From positions 1-32,510 of the forward strand of contig CAXKVV010001223.1 in assembly GCA_964058805.1 (NCBI GenBank): a stretch of 32,510 nt of DNA, read 5' to 3'. The DNA is from Schoenoplectus triqueter (taxonomy: Eukaryota; Streptophyta; Magnoliopsida; Poales; Cyperaceae). Each line of letters starts with the position of its first letter. The stretch's first letter is position 1. The translations under genes and the position numbers were made by a program. Shown piece by piece: positions 10,431 to 21,934 of the stretch. The notes beneath the pieces are model-generated. The model was given only the letters and a program-made list of their open reading frames with translations. It made no database searches and was not told the origin of the DNA.

Positions 10431-12356
10431 TGTTGTGATTTTATCGATGTAACTAGTGTATAAGTTCAAAAATATTCATCTAAAACACCAAACGAATCTT
10501 ATATGTGACTTAAACTGAACCAAATATAAGTTATAAACTAGATTAATATACTTTTGATGCATGCTTGAGTCATCAAAAGGGTAGGAAATGATTGAGAGAC
10601 GCGCACGACACCGAGAGACCAACCGAGATCTCCTCCAACGATATCCACCAAGAACAGCCCACAAATACGTTCTCAACTTCTTGCTAGAGCAATTGAGAGT
10701 TCTCTTCTTGATCTTCTGGTCCTTCTCCACGAATTCTAACTCTTAGAAATGGTGGAAAGGGTTCTTAACAGTAGCGGAGCTTCAACGAAATATAAGAGGG
10801 GGCCGAAAAAAATTTAATGTAAGTTTGTATCAGCTTATTAAATTTGATCTGGTTATTCAATTTGATCATTCAACGAAATATTAAATTTGACACTCTTAGT
10901 TATTTAATTTGATCATTCCATTTTCTGATTGAGAAGAGAAGAACGTCGATAATACTCGGGTGTAATAGAATGAAAAAAAAAATAAATAGAGGGGGGTCAT
11001 TTCATCGCTCAAATAGAAAATAGCTTACAAATCTAAATGACTCGTCAAATTTTTCTGGATTTGAGGGGGGGCCATGGCCCAAGTTGGCCCCAAGAAGCTT
11101 CGCCACTGGTTCTCAATACATGAGAGAGTCAAAACTAGTGCAGCAGAATTTCGATGCAGTTAGGGACGAAAAATCTTGGATTTCTTGACTATAAGTATGA
11201 CCTTTTTTTAGATAGAAACGTTCCACTTATAGTTGGTCACGTCCTGCCCAAATTTGACTATTTTTGGAGCAAGATAATCACTCAAACTGATTCAAAAACC
11301 GAACCGTGCGCAGAATTACACTGTGTAGAAAACTGCCCATAATTCACTCTACCAAGGGCCGTACGAGGTCCGCATGTGTCCCGAAAATACTCCTCGAGGC
11401 CTATTTTTGACCCGTTTTGACCTATCTATCAAACTCTTTGATAGATATACTTAATTAATCATGTCTAATGATTAATTAACTTATGTTAATTCTAGAAAAC
11501 TCATACCAAATAATCAAGAAATGTTTATAGTCATTGTTCTTATACGGTGTGACCCTTTGGGACCTATATACACTTAGCAATGAGATTAAAACACTTTCAA
11601 TCATCATAGATCATAAGCGGTACCTAGCAATGTGTATTGTGACCCCTAAGAAATATATATATAATGTATGCTATAAATATTTTGGTTCTGGACGATGATA
11701 ATCGTCCTTAGCTCATTCCATATCACATGATATCCAGAACAGTGTAAAATAGGAACGTGTCATTTTTACACTACATTCTTTATCTAGGGGCGTCCAATTT
11801 AGATACCATCACTCACGTCAACAAATGAGAGAGACATCGGTATTCTTGATTCATACTTTTTCTTCATATAAAAGATGTACATCGAGATAGAATCTGTATG
11901 GCTGCCAGTTACGAACAAAGTTGGATAATATCCACAAATATAAATCATTTATATAAGAAGAACACTCATCTCATATCTAAGAATTAGCAAACAAATAAAA
12001 TACTAATGACACAAACACAATTCTTATAGTATTTTATTATAGGTCAAGTCCAATAACATGTCTAACACATTATTTATGTAATTGAACCGATAACACATAT
12101 CGTATGATTTATGAAATATAATCATCACTCAACTTATACATCAATCTTAGTTAATTATTTTTTCCTAGATAATTAACAGATTAGGGACATTTTAGAGTTA
12201 TTATTAATTAATGCATATATTTCATAATTGAGTCCAACTCAATATATGAATATTAAATAACTCAAGGAACAAATGATATATCATATATAGTCATTCTGAT
12301 ACATAAACTAAGTATAATCATTATATGATTGGTTGTAGATCACTCTAACACTAAAA
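10431..12356 (-). repeat. 3' LTR of the copia element
   Basis: It begins TGTTGTGATTTTATCG and ends ACACTAAAA, where the sister LTR has ACACTAACA, so the last CA has decayed. It is about 340 bases longer than the sister LTR because of the MITE at 10769-11108. A GC-richer block around 11150-11420 is well conserved between the two LTRs. It carries no gene. Confidence 0.92.
10769..11108. mobile_element. hAT-type MITE inside the 3' LTR
   Basis: The terminal inverted repeats are CAGTAGCGGAGCTTC (left) and GAAGCTTCGCCACTG (right), with two mismatches. The flanking 8-base duplication is GTTCTTAA (10761-10768) against GTTCTCAA (11109-11116), seven of eight identical. The 5' LTR keeps the empty site, GTTCTCAACATATGAGAG, near 17754, which confirms the boundaries. 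An 8-base duplication and CAG...CTG ends are hAT features. A GGGGGGGCCATGGCCC block lies near the right end. It has no coding capacity. Confidence 0.9.
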
Positions 12357-12365
12357 ATCTCTCAC
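12357..12365 (-). other. probable polypurine tract
   Basis: On the minus strand GTGAGAGAT immediately precedes the 3' LTR, where second-strand DNA synthesis is primed. It is short and may have decayed. Confidence 0.4.
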
Positions 12366-12466
12366 TGAGCTAGAGTCAATCTCATACACTTCAACATGTA
12401 TAAAAGAAATAACTAACCAAATAGTAGCCTCGAGTACATCACATGCACATGACTCAAATGTCACTG

Positions 12467-13195
12467 TCAATCCCACATAAACCGAATACCCATACCTGAT
12501 GTATGCATCGTATGCTTAGCCTGAGATAGAGGCTTTGTTAGCGAGTCGGCTGTGTTCGTTTCTGTATCTACTTTGTAAACTTTAACATCAGCTATTTCGA
12601 CAATATCACGAATAAGGTAATATTTTTGATGCGATCGAGGTTCTTTCGCTTGGGCAATAGCTTCATTGTTGTCACAATAGAGCTCTAGGCAATAGGGACC
12701 ACTCCCAGCTCAGTCACAAACTTCTTGATCTACACACCTTCCTTAGCTGCCTCCGAGGCGGCTATGTATTCAGCCTCGGTGGTTGAGTCTGTTGTAGTCT
12801 TCTGTTTGGAACTCTTCCAACTCATAGCACCATCATTGAGCATAAACACAAATCTTGATTATGATCTCAGATCATCATGATCAGTTTGAAAACTAGCATC
12901 GGTGTATCTCTTTACAACAAGCTCAATTTCACCTCCATAGATAAGAAACATATTCTTAGTCCTTCTCAAGTACTTTAGGATAGTTTTTTACCGCAGTCCA
13001 ATGTACGATACCTGGATTAGGCTGGTGCCTACTTGTCACACTCAAAGCGTATGACACGTCTGGACGAGTACATATTATAGCATACATGATAGATCCAATT
13101 GCTAAAGCATATGATATTTTCTTCATGGTCTCAAGCTCAGCCTTCGTCGAAGAACAAAGCTTCTTGCCGAGATCAATGTCATGTGATATGTGCAA
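12467..13195 (-). pseudogene. copia RT C-terminal part and RNase H remnant
   Basis: The segment after 13195 shows CTRPDVSYAL, SVTSRHQPNPG and HWTAVKN, the conserved block between copia reverse transcriptase and RNase H. RNase H then follows: RYTDASFQ (about 12905), WKSSKQ, DSTTEAEYIAASEAAKE (about 12765) and YCDNNEAIAQAKEPRSHQK (about 12640), ending DSLTKPLSQAKH and a TGA at 12467. The D, E and D residues expected in the active site are visible. Stops interrupt it, for example in the 12915-12955 segment and in FVFMLNDG's upstream neighbour, so no complete protein can be made. Confidence 0.85.
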
Positions 13196-13213
13196 GTTTT
13201 CTTTCTTGAAATC

Positions 13214-13900
13214 CTACATGTCGAACCTCTTCAACACCTTATCAATATATATGCCCTGACTTAATCCTATAAGTTTTCGAGATCTATCCCTATAGATCTT
13301 GATGCCCAAAACATAGGTTGTCTCGCCTAAGTCTTTCATTGAGAATATTTTCTTCAATGATGACTTAACCTCATCCAAGGTGAAAATATCATTACCCATT
13401 AGCAATATGTCATTCATATATAGAATGAGAAATATAACAATACTCCTACTGAATCGCTTGTATACACAAGGCTCTTCATCACGTTTGATGAAGCCAAACT
13501 CTTTGATTTCCTTGTCAAAACGTTTGTTCCAACTCCTTGATGCTTGCTTTAGTCTATAAATGGACCTCTTCAGCTTGCATACTTTGCTAGCATTATTAGG
13601 ATCTTTAAAACCCATCGGCTGTGTTATGTACATATCCTCTTCTAAATCTCCATTTAAAAAAACAGTTTTGACGTCCATTTTTCATATATTCATAATCATA
13701 AAAAGTGACAATTGCTAACAAGATCTGAATTGACTTAAACATGGTCACGGACAAGAAAGTCTCATCATAATCAACTTCTTAAATCTGTTTAAAACCTTTC
13801 GCAACTAATGCCTTGTATGTAGTCAAATTACCGTCAACATCCAAGTTCCGCTTGAAAACTCATTTATTTTCAATCGGACGAGCTCCTTCCGGGAGATCAG
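13214..13900 (-). pseudogene. copia reverse transcriptase remnant
   Basis: The longest intact stretch (13678-13214, 154 residues) starts MDVKTVFLNGDLEEDMYITQ and contains VCKLKRSIYRLKQASRSW and ILYMNDILL. These are the copia MDVKTAFLNG, SLYGLKQ and LYVDD motifs. The catalytic YVDD is YMND here (13409-13420), so the first active-site aspartate is asparagine, and GLKQ is RLKQ. The upstream part (13679-13900) still resembles the fingers region (LPEGARPIENK-like residues around 13860-13900) but has stops and shifts. Confidence 0.88.
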
Positions 13901-14203
13901 TCAAGTTCTAAACTTGATTATCATACATAGACTGTATCTCAGATCACATGGATCTAAGCCATCTACGGAGTTGGTCCACATCATTGCTTCTGTATAGGTC
14001 AAAAGATCCTTAGCATCACATGTCGATCCTTGATGAAGTCTCAACCATCTTTCAGGTGGATGACTTGATCTTGATGACCTGCGAAGTGCATAAGGCTCTG
14101 ATGCTTCTTCCACAACATCTTGTGGAGACACATCTTGAACCATGTTCTCATCATCATGAGAACTAGGTTCGGGAGTCCTACTCTCACTAGCCTTAGTATC
14201 CAT
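13901..14203 (-). pseudogene. copia integrase-RT linker remnant
   Basis: This open stretch of 100 codons contains ALRRSSRSSHPPERWLRLHQ, the RRSxRxxxPPxR signature found between copia integrase and reverse transcriptase. Its start is acidic and Ser/Glu-rich, as usual for the linker. The last 25 residues run out of frame relative to the SEKW...MYDNQVW segment expected there, marking a frameshift. Confidence 0.75.
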
Positions 14204-14440
14204 AGAAGGGATTATAAAGTCTCCACCGACATCACTCTCATGTGTAACTTAAATTTCTTCTAGTTGCACATTACTCCCACCACTTTCTCTTGTGAGAAAC
14301 TCTTTCTCCAAGAATGCCGCATGTCTGGCAATAATTATCTTATTTTCAGACTTATAGTAGAAGTAGTATCATTTAGTTTCCTTTGGGTATTCCACGAATA
14401 TGCACTTATCAGACCTAAGACTGAGTTTATCAGACATCAA

Positions 14441-15014
14441 TCATTTACGTAACTCTTTCAAAATCTTGATAAAAAACACATTTTGAACTCTTTCAAACCA
14501 TAACTCATATGGTATCTTTTCTACAGACTTAGATGACACGCGATTCAACATAAATACAACAGTTTCAAGTATAAATCTCCAGAAAGAGCATGGTAAGTCA
14601 GCATTGCTCATCATAGAACAAACCATGTCTAACAAGGTCATATTCCTCCTCTCAGAAATACTATTTCACTAAGGCTCCTAGAAGGAGTGAGCTATGGAAC
14701 TATTTCATGTGCCTTTAGGTACCCCTAAATTCATCACTTAAGTATTATCCACATCGATCTGTTCTAAATACTTTAATTTTCTTTTCGAGTTGGTTCTCAA
14801 CTTCAGCCTTGAATTCCTTAAACTTTTCAAAGGATTCAGATTTATGTCTCATGAAGTATATATAGTCATATCTACTAAAATTATTAGTAAACGTGACAAA
14901 ATATCTTGATCCATCTCTAACACTTATACTTATAGGACCGCATACATCACTATACATTAGTCCTAATAGGTCATTTGACCTCTCATCTTTCTTAGTAAAA
15001 GATATCTTAGTCAC
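14441..15014 (-). pseudogene. copia integrase core remnant
   Basis: MTKISFTKKDERSNDLLGLM, then YSDVCGP and FRTDRCG (15014-14745), form the first part of the integrase core, including both catalytic aspartates (SDVCGP, RTDR). The second part (14641-14441) has MTLLDMVCSMM, DLPCSFW and LNRVSSKSVEKIPYELW. Between them, about 14642-14745, stops and a frame change replace the region holding the NGVSERRN glutamate motif, so the DDE triad is not intact. This supports decay. Confidence 0.85.
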
Positions 15015-15018
15015 CTTA

Positions 15019-15542
15019 CTCGATAAATATGACTCGCATATTGCTATAGACTCTAAGTCAAAGCAACCAAGAAGTCCAACATCTTGTAATTTTTTAATGC
15101 GTGTCTCATTTATATAACATAGGTGATGATGTCATATGAGAATCTCACTCTCATGAGAAGATTTAAGTCTCTTATTATTAATATTAAGGACTTGATTATT
15201 CATTTCTAGAACATATAGGTCGTTCACAACTTGAGCACTACTATAGAAAATACCATCTCTATAAAAGGAAAAGCATTGATCCTTAATAGAAAAGATAAAA
15301 CTATCAATGTCCATACATGAGACTGAGATAATATTTCTAGAAATAGAAGGATCGAAATAGACATCTTTAAGTTCTAAAATAAGTCCACTAAGTAAATACA
15401 AATCTAAATCTTCTACAGCAATAGCAGCAACACTTGCTCTATTACCGACTCGGAGTAACATCTCACCTTTCCCGAGCAGCTTCTTATTCCTTAGTGTCTG
15501 CATGTTTGAACAAATATACGCATAAGAACCGATATCCAACAC
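15019..15542 (-). pseudogene. copia protease and GAG-pre-integrase remnant
   Basis: LDIGSYAYICSNMQTLR corresponds to the retropepsin active-site region: the usual D-T-G is D-I-G here. Next come GEMLLRVGNRASVAAIAV, LKDVYFDPSISRNIISVSC and FYSSAQVVNDLYVLEMN, followed at about 15120-15019 by the His-Cys-type zinc-binding segment before integrase (INETRIKKLQDVGLL, CESYL). An in-frame TAA (15543-15545) cuts it off from gag, at the place where a tryptophan codon is usual. Confidence 0.82.
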
Positions 15543-16150
15543 TTAGTCAGAAATAAAAGTAGTAAGGTTAATCTCAATAACAAATACATCCTTGGGTTTA
15601 GAAGCGCTCAAAGTCACCACTTGAGCCTTCACATTACCCATGTCTTTAGACTTGCCCTTAGAACGCTTCTTAATCATCTTCCCTTCTAAGTTGACTACTA
15701 GGACATTACAAACTCCTTTGTTCGTGTCCACCTCGACAGTCCTGAGCATACCTCGCAACTCATTTATATTTTTCTTTATTCCAACCATGTAATACATGAT
15801 GAAATCAGAAAATTGAGATGAGAGAGAGTCGAGTACAAGGTTCATAACTAGTTGCCTATCCAACTAGCATCCTAGCTTCCCAAGTCGCTCAATATAACTC
15901 ATTATATGTGCGCCTACAGACTCATTCTCACTCATCTTATATCTCACAAGTGACTTGGTAATCATGTAACTTTGTCTAATTTTGTCACATAGTTTCTCAA
16001 GGAAGGATTCAGTTAAGATATATTTCTTTTTCTTATGGCTTAAAATAATTCTGAGATTACGATACCAATCCATGAAATTCATTCCATCACATTTCAATTT
16101 TCTTTGTCTATGAGAGAACGCAAGGCAAAATAAGGTTTTTTTTTTGCCAT
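15543..16150 (-). pseudogene. copia gag remnant
   Basis: The likely start is the ATG at 16150 (MAKKKPYFALRSLI...). A one-base shift near 16100 is followed by MNFMDWYRNLRIILSH, a classic copia gag motif. YKMSENESVGAHIMSYIERL and the INELRGMLRTVEV segment follow. A TAG at 15864 interrupts the frame. About 60 residues seem missing between LTESFLEKL and KMSENES compared with related gags. No CX2CX4HX4C zinc knuckle is visible before the protease, so the nucleocapsid motif appears to be deleted. Confidence 0.82.
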
Positions 16151-17410
16151 GATCTACAAATTAAAAGATTTGTGTTTAGCTTATATATAATTTATTTTAT
16201 TTTATCAAAAATAAAACTCTCACTACAAACAATATTAAGTCTCATAATTTATAATGAGTCAAAGATCCCTATCTTCACTAAGACACAAGCCAACGGCGGC
16301 ATGAAACTTGAACTTAGCTATTTTAAGTAAGCAATAACTTGCTAATTATATCGTATGCGACTCTTAGTTTTGTTTCGAGCAGCCGGTCATGGATAGAGGA
16401 GGAAGGGAAATTTACTTAATTTTTAGAGACTTTTATTTTATGTGACTCTATAATGGTGGTCGTGATAGCATACACTCATACTTATTCTATGACTCATAAT
16501 TCATTCATAAATCACATCAAAGTAAACATGCAATCACAAATAAGCAATTCATGATATATCACATATGTCGCGAATTTGTATAGCCCTTGTGCTTCCAAAT
16601 GCGTTTGATCATCGTCTTCTGATCATCACCATGATTAAAAGAAATAATCTAACTACCCCTCCCAACTAGAACTATTCTAATGAGAAAAGTAAACTAACCT
16701 AGAAAGCCCTCGGTCCTAACCCTAAATAAAATTTGGCATGCAAACCTTAAATTAAATTTAGAAGAAAGTAAACAAGGCTCTCATTTAATTATTAATAACA
16801 CGGGGCACCTTAGACCGCATTACAAATAATTGCATGCATTTCTTACAACACACAAGGCATTAAACATATGGCTATATAAACTCACTTATGCAAAACAAAG
16901 TTAGCACCAAGCAACACTTGCATAAACTGATTTTAATCATTCTTAATCTTATAATCTAATAATCGTGCACAATTAGGCTTAGTTTCACTTTCAATGTGAT
17001 AAAAAAATCACAAGGAAACACAGCCCTAATTGGTTAAGTCGTTGTATAAAAATAACCAACTCCTATTTTGATGCCCAATCAATAACCCATTAAGGCCGAG
17101 GCCCCAAAACTAAAAAAGACTAATCTTAGATGGCAACTCATGGCCAATCACAATAATAAATAACCTCAAAAAAGTAAAAAAAAAAACTGGACTTAAGATC
17201 AGTTCTAATGAGTTTTCACAAGTAAATCATGTCAAATCTATCAATTACGCTAGAAAACGGGTTTTGACAATACAAATCAATCAAATTTTATATCTACTTA
17301 TGAAACTCAATATAATTCATGAATGATCATCAATATAAAATATTTAAGAACAAGAATAATCATATAAACTTGATAATTTTGCCATAATCAAATCACATAC
17401 AATAATTAAT
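16151..17410 (-). other. untranslated leader of the copia element
   Basis: About 1.26 kb separates the primer binding site from the gag start. It is AT-rich and I see no coding potential in it. Packaging and dimerisation signals would normally lie here, but none can be recognised by eye. Confidence 0.6.
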
Positions 17411-17423
17411 TGCTCTGATACCA
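17411..17423 (-). other. primer binding site (tRNA-iMet type)
   Basis: On the minus strand the sequence just inside the 5' LTR reads TGGTATCAGAGCA, complementary to the 3' end of plant initiator tRNA-Met and the usual copia primer site. One base (17424) separates it from the LTR. It fixes both the LTR boundary and the element's orientation. Confidence 0.93.
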
Positions 17424-17424
17424 C

Positions 17425-19009
17425 TGTTGGGATTTTATCGGTGTAACTAGTGCATAAATTTGAAAATTTTATTTAAAACACCAAAAGGATCTCGTATGTG
17501 ACTTAAACTGAACTAAATATAAGTTATAAACTAGATTAATATACTTTTGATGCGTACTTGAATCATCAGAAGGGCAGAAAATGATCGGGAGACGCGCATA
17601 ACATCGAGAGACCAACCGAGATCTCCTCCAATGGTATCCACCAAGAACAACCCACAAACGCCTTCTCAACATCTTGTTAGAGAAATTGAGAGTGTTCTCC
17701 TTGATCCTCTGATTTTTCTCCATGAAATCTAACTCTTAGAAGTGGTGGAAAGAGTTCTCAACATATGAGAGAGTCAAAACTGGTGCAGTAGAAATTCAGC
17801 AGAATTTTAGTGCAGTTGGGGACGAAAAATTTTGGGTTTCTTGACTATAGGTATGACTTTTTTATATGAAAATCTTTCACTAATGGTTGGCCACGTCCTG
17901 TCCAAATTTGACAATTTTTGGAGCAAGATAACCACCCGAACCGACTTAAAAACCAAATCGTATGCAGAACCGCACTGTGCAGAAAATTGCCCAAAATTCA
18001 CTCTGCCCAGGGCAGTACGGGGTCTGCATGTGTCCCGAAAATACTCCCCGAGACCTATTTTTGACCCGTTTTGACCTATCAATCAAATTCTTTGATAGAT
18101 ATACTTAATTAATCATATTTAATGATTAATTAACTCATATTAATTCTAGAGAACTCATACCAAATGATTAAAAAATATTTATAGACTTTGTTCTTATACG
18201 GTGTAACCCTTTGGGACCTGTATACACTTAGCAATGAGATTAAAACACTTTCAATCATCATAGATCATAAGTGGCACCTAGCAATGTGTATTATGACACA
18301 TAAGCAATACAGATATAATGTACACTACAAATATCTTAGTCCTGGACGACAACAATTGTCCTGAGCCCATTCCATGTCACATGATATCAAGAACGGTACA
18401 AAATAGGAATGTATCAATTTTGCACTACATTCTTTATCTAGGGGTACCTAATTTGGATACCATCGCTCACGTCAACAAACGAGAAGGACATCAGTATTCT
18501 TGATTCGTACGTCTTCTTCATACAAAAGACGTACATCGAGATAGAATATGTATGGTTGCTAGTTACGGACAACGTTGGATAACATTCATAAATGCAAATC
18601 ATTTGTATAAGAAGAACACTCATCTCATACCTAAGAATTAGCAAGCAAATAAAATATTAATGATACAAATACAATCCTTAAAGTATTTTATTACAGGTCA
18701 AGTCCAATAACATGTCCAATATGTTATTTGTGTAATTGAGTCGATAACACTTATCGTATGATTTGTGAAACATAATCATCACTCAATTTACACGATAATC
18801 TTAGTTAATTATTGTTCATAGATAATTAACAAATTATGGACATTTTAGATTTATTATTAATTAATATATATATTTCACAATTGAGTCCAATTCAATATAT
18901 GAATAATAAATAACTCAAGAAATAAATGATATATCATATATAGTCATCATGATATATAAACTAAGTATAATAATTACATAATTGGTTGTAGATCACTCTA
19001 ACACTAACA
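17425..19009 (-). repeat. 5' LTR of the copia element
   Basis: It starts TGTTGGGATTTTATCG at the internal side and ends ACACTAACA, giving the normal TG...CA ends with a short inverted repeat. It is 1585 bases long, free of the MITE seen in the other copy, and adjoins the primer binding site. Transcription would run leftwards from it. I could not single out one TATA box among many AT-rich runs. Confidence 0.92.
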
Positions 19010-19837
19010 TGACGTTACTTCTAACATGTTTTTCTTTACTTTTTGAAATGATTTTTCTATCATTATTATTATTTTTTTCTATCATTGATTTTTTTTATAT
19101 TTTAGATCTCTGATCTCTATGATTTTGAATTGGGTTTTATTTGTAGTATGCTCCAATTTATTTGAGATTAATGATGTTATTGTTATTGTTGTTGTTGTTA
19201 TTGTTTAGAATCGATGTTTTTTCATTTATAACAGTTGTTGAATGTTTCATCAAAATTTTAATAATGACACTACCCTCCTTCAGCATCGATTATCTAAATA
19301 ACAATTGCTCATTAGACGTTTGTAAAGCATTTTTTCTCGTAATAGATTATTGTTTCAAAAATTGGCAGAATTTAATGCTAACTCCTCGTGTATGAGAATA
19401 CACATTTTCTCTTAATTTATCAGTACTGTTTATGTGAATAATAGTTAGAATTTATTAGGCAACTACAAACAAATTAAAATAATGGAAATAAAAAGTAAAT
19501 AACTTGAAGCTAGACAAAATTCTCGATGGTAAATGTGAGAAAACCTGTATCACATAGTGCCAAAGCATCTTTTCTTTTACAGCAACCGCAGTGATACTCG
19601 TCACATCTTAATTGCCGTACATAAATTATTCGATCAAGTTGTCTATTTAGAATTGTTATCCGATGAAGTCTTCTCATATGGATGTTTTGCCGATCTAAAA
19701 TATATTGATTTCAACTCATCTTTAGTGATTCATTTTTTTCCAAAAAGTAGGACATTTGTGAAATATATATTATTTTTTATATTTCTTGAGATTTAAACTT
19801 ACACCATTATATAGAGATAAGATTTATTATCATTTGT
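19010..19837. other. AT-rich intergenic DNA
   Basis: No gene is visible. A GTT/ATT microsatellite lies at 19172-19206. Open frames here are short and T-rich, and match nothing I know. Confidence 0.5.
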
Positions 19838-19845
19838 ACTAGATC

Positions 19846-20280
19846 CAGGGGCCGATGTACATGGTGCCAGAGTGGCAGTTGTCCCACTGGATTTTTGACA
19901 AATAGTGTTTTTAGATAATATATTTGGTAATTTGTCCCCCCTTGAAAAAAAATTTGCCCCCTCCTCCGAATTGTCTGATTATTTTTTATTAAGAAAAAAA
20001 TTTAATATCGTACATAATGAAATAATTATGCAAATATATCAAAATATAAAGTTTCGTAAAGGAAAAAATTATTTATCAACTTTATTATCTATTACTTTGA
20101 GATTTATTTTGTTATTATTTTTAATATATAAAATATTATTATTTTAATAATTGTTATTAGGTAAAAATATATATTAAATTATTATTATTTATTTAGTATC
20201 CGATTAGTTAATGGGTTTGAACCCGATAAGCTATTATAATCTAATAATTACCTGCTGATCAAAATTCTACATCCACCCTG
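19846..20280. mobile_element. hAT-type MITE
   Basis: The ends are CAGGGGCCGATGTA (left) and TACATCCACCCTG (right), imperfect inverted repeats. The 8-base duplication ACTAGATC is perfect (19838-19845 and 20281-20288). The length is 435 bases with no transposase. A GGGTTTGAACCC block near 20214-20225 is common in this type of element and is not a tRNA. The ends differ from the MITE at 10769, so it is a different hAT family. The perfect duplication suggests a fairly recent insertion. Confidence 0.88.
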
Positions 20281-20454
20281 ACTAGATCTACAGTTTTAGT
20301 TATTCATATTTACTAAAATATAAATGAAGTTCCGTAGAGCAGGTCAATGAGGGACGTATCTCGAGTGGATTGAACTAATTAATATTCTGAAAAGATAGAA
20401 AAGAATTATAGAATTATGTAATATATTTCAATATTTTGAGGAGAAATAGTAAGT

Positions 20455-20997
20455 TATAACTAGAGTACAAACGGATCAAATATTAAACAAACCGTATTAG
20501 AATTCAAATTTAAATAATATCGGATACCGATATAATTATTAAATCATAGTCTGTTATGGATCGTCGGATATAGATTTAGATAATTATCCGGATCTTAATT
20601 TTTTTTAATTTATATATAAAGCCCCGTTTTATTTATTTTTTCAATTGGGATTCTCATGTAGAATATAAACCCATTTAAATTTATACTTAATTTGGCATTT
20701 TTAATTTTTTATATTTTTTTTGATATATTTTAACTAATATAATAATAATAACTAACAATTAGCTAATAATAAAAATGATGATTAATGATTATTTTTATTA
20801 TAATATATTTTTTCTATATTTTCTAAGTAGCAATCTATCATGAAAAATATCATGTAATTATTTTTTAATTATATTAATGATATTTTAATTTACTGTTCAA
20901 AATATATTCATATTCATATTTAAAACCATGTTATTTTTATTCATATTCATATTCATATTATTCTTATTTTTTTCTGATCCATTTGCACCTAGTTATA
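20455..20997. mobile_element. AT-rich element with CTAG-type terminal inverted repeats
   Basis: TATAACTAGAGTACAAACGG at the left end and, read inward from the right, TATAACTAGGTGCAAATGG form an inverted repeat of about 25 bases that includes GATC. The interior is very AT-rich, with GGATCGTCGGATA and TATCCGGATC words near 20550-20605 and a (TCATAT)n run at 20938-20960. Coding capacity is absent. The target duplication cannot be separated from the palindromic TATAACTAG/CTAGTTATA ends. Confidence 0.5.
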
Positions 20998-21934
20998 GGC
21001 ATTCTTTTCATTTTCACTACTACACTAGCACACCATTGAGACGGAGGAGATTAATACTGACGACAATTTTTGTACTTTGGTGAGAGAGATGTACTAGATT
21101 ATTCAGAGGGGAATGCAAAGAACCATCTACATTGATCAGGGAAATCATGTTGGAGTTGCGGGCATGGTTCTTAAATTTCTAAGACTTTTTCTTATTTCTC
21201 TATCTTTTCTGATTCTACTAATGATCGATGTACTTTATTTTAGTATCTTGTTTTCTATTTGTTCTTTCATTTTGCAATCCATAATGATCACTATTAGTGA
21301 TCATTTCTTGTAAATAGGAAGTCAATGAAATTTGAGGATGAGATCCTCATCTTTTTATAAAAAAAAATAAATTTCTATCACATCGATATTTTTTTTAATG
21401 GCTGACCTTCATAATGTTCGTGTATATAGTCTATGCATATATTGATCTTCCTTATAAAGTACAAAATTCTGCCAATAATCTCCAAACAAATAATTCTGTA
21501 CATGATGCAACACACACATAAGATGTCATAACATGAGATAAGGTTAAACAAACGAAGAGAAGTGGGGGAGAGCAGCAGCAAGAGAACAACCCGCAAACTT
21601 TTTCTTTTTTCTATTCTTTTTAGACCCCCCGAATATATGAACTGTTTTTCTTTTCCCCTGTTTGGTGCATCAAAAGATTCTTTCATCCCTTTCAAGTCAA
21701 AGAAAGGAAAGAGATAGGGGGAAACAGAAACAAGAAGAGATGACACGAAACCAACAAAGAAAAAAAATAAAAAAAGATGGCCCCGCTCCCCATCCATATA
21801 TTCGTCCAAACGGACCAAACCTCTGTTTTCATACATGAGTGAACTCCAAGCACCGCAACGTAATAGAGGAAGAGAGTGAAAGGGGAAAAAAAGTATACAT
21901 AGACAAAAAAGAAAAAGGAATCTTCTTCTCCTCT
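20998..21934. other. intergenic DNA upstream of the MYB-CC gene
   Basis: I see no gene I can support. The segment 21090-21180 is briefly less AT-rich and open, but matches nothing known to me. From about 21540 the plus strand becomes purine-rich (GAAAGGAAA tracts), which keeps the opposite strand open by composition alone. Confidence 0.45.

Larger units (their letters stand above)
10431..19009 (-). mobile_element. degenerate Ty1/copia LTR retrotransposon
   Basis: Two LTRs (10431-12356 and 17425-19009) flank an internal region read right to left: primer binding site, long leader, gag, protease, integrase, reverse transcriptase, RNase H. Integrase before reverse transcriptase is the copia order. 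The remnants mostly stay in one frame from about 16097 to 12467 but are broken by in-frame stops and a few shifts, so the element is dead as a coding unit. The LTRs differ at roughly one base in eight to ten over their first 300 aligned bases by eye, so the insertion is old. The flanks (GGAAC on the left, TGACG on the right) show no matching 5-base target duplication. Confidence 0.93.

Noticed and set aside
17807..18082. 91-codon minus-strand open frame in the 5' LTR
   Set aside because: It lies within an LTR, is not kept open in the sister LTR, and resembles no known retroelement protein.
10431..19009. Retrotransposon as an active element
   Set aside because: Stops and frameshifts occur in every domain, the RT active site is changed and the LTRs have diverged.
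20214..20225. GGGTTTGAACCC resembling a tRNA T-arm
   Set aside because: It sits inside the hAT MITE at 19846-20280, with no acceptor stem or anticodon arm around it.
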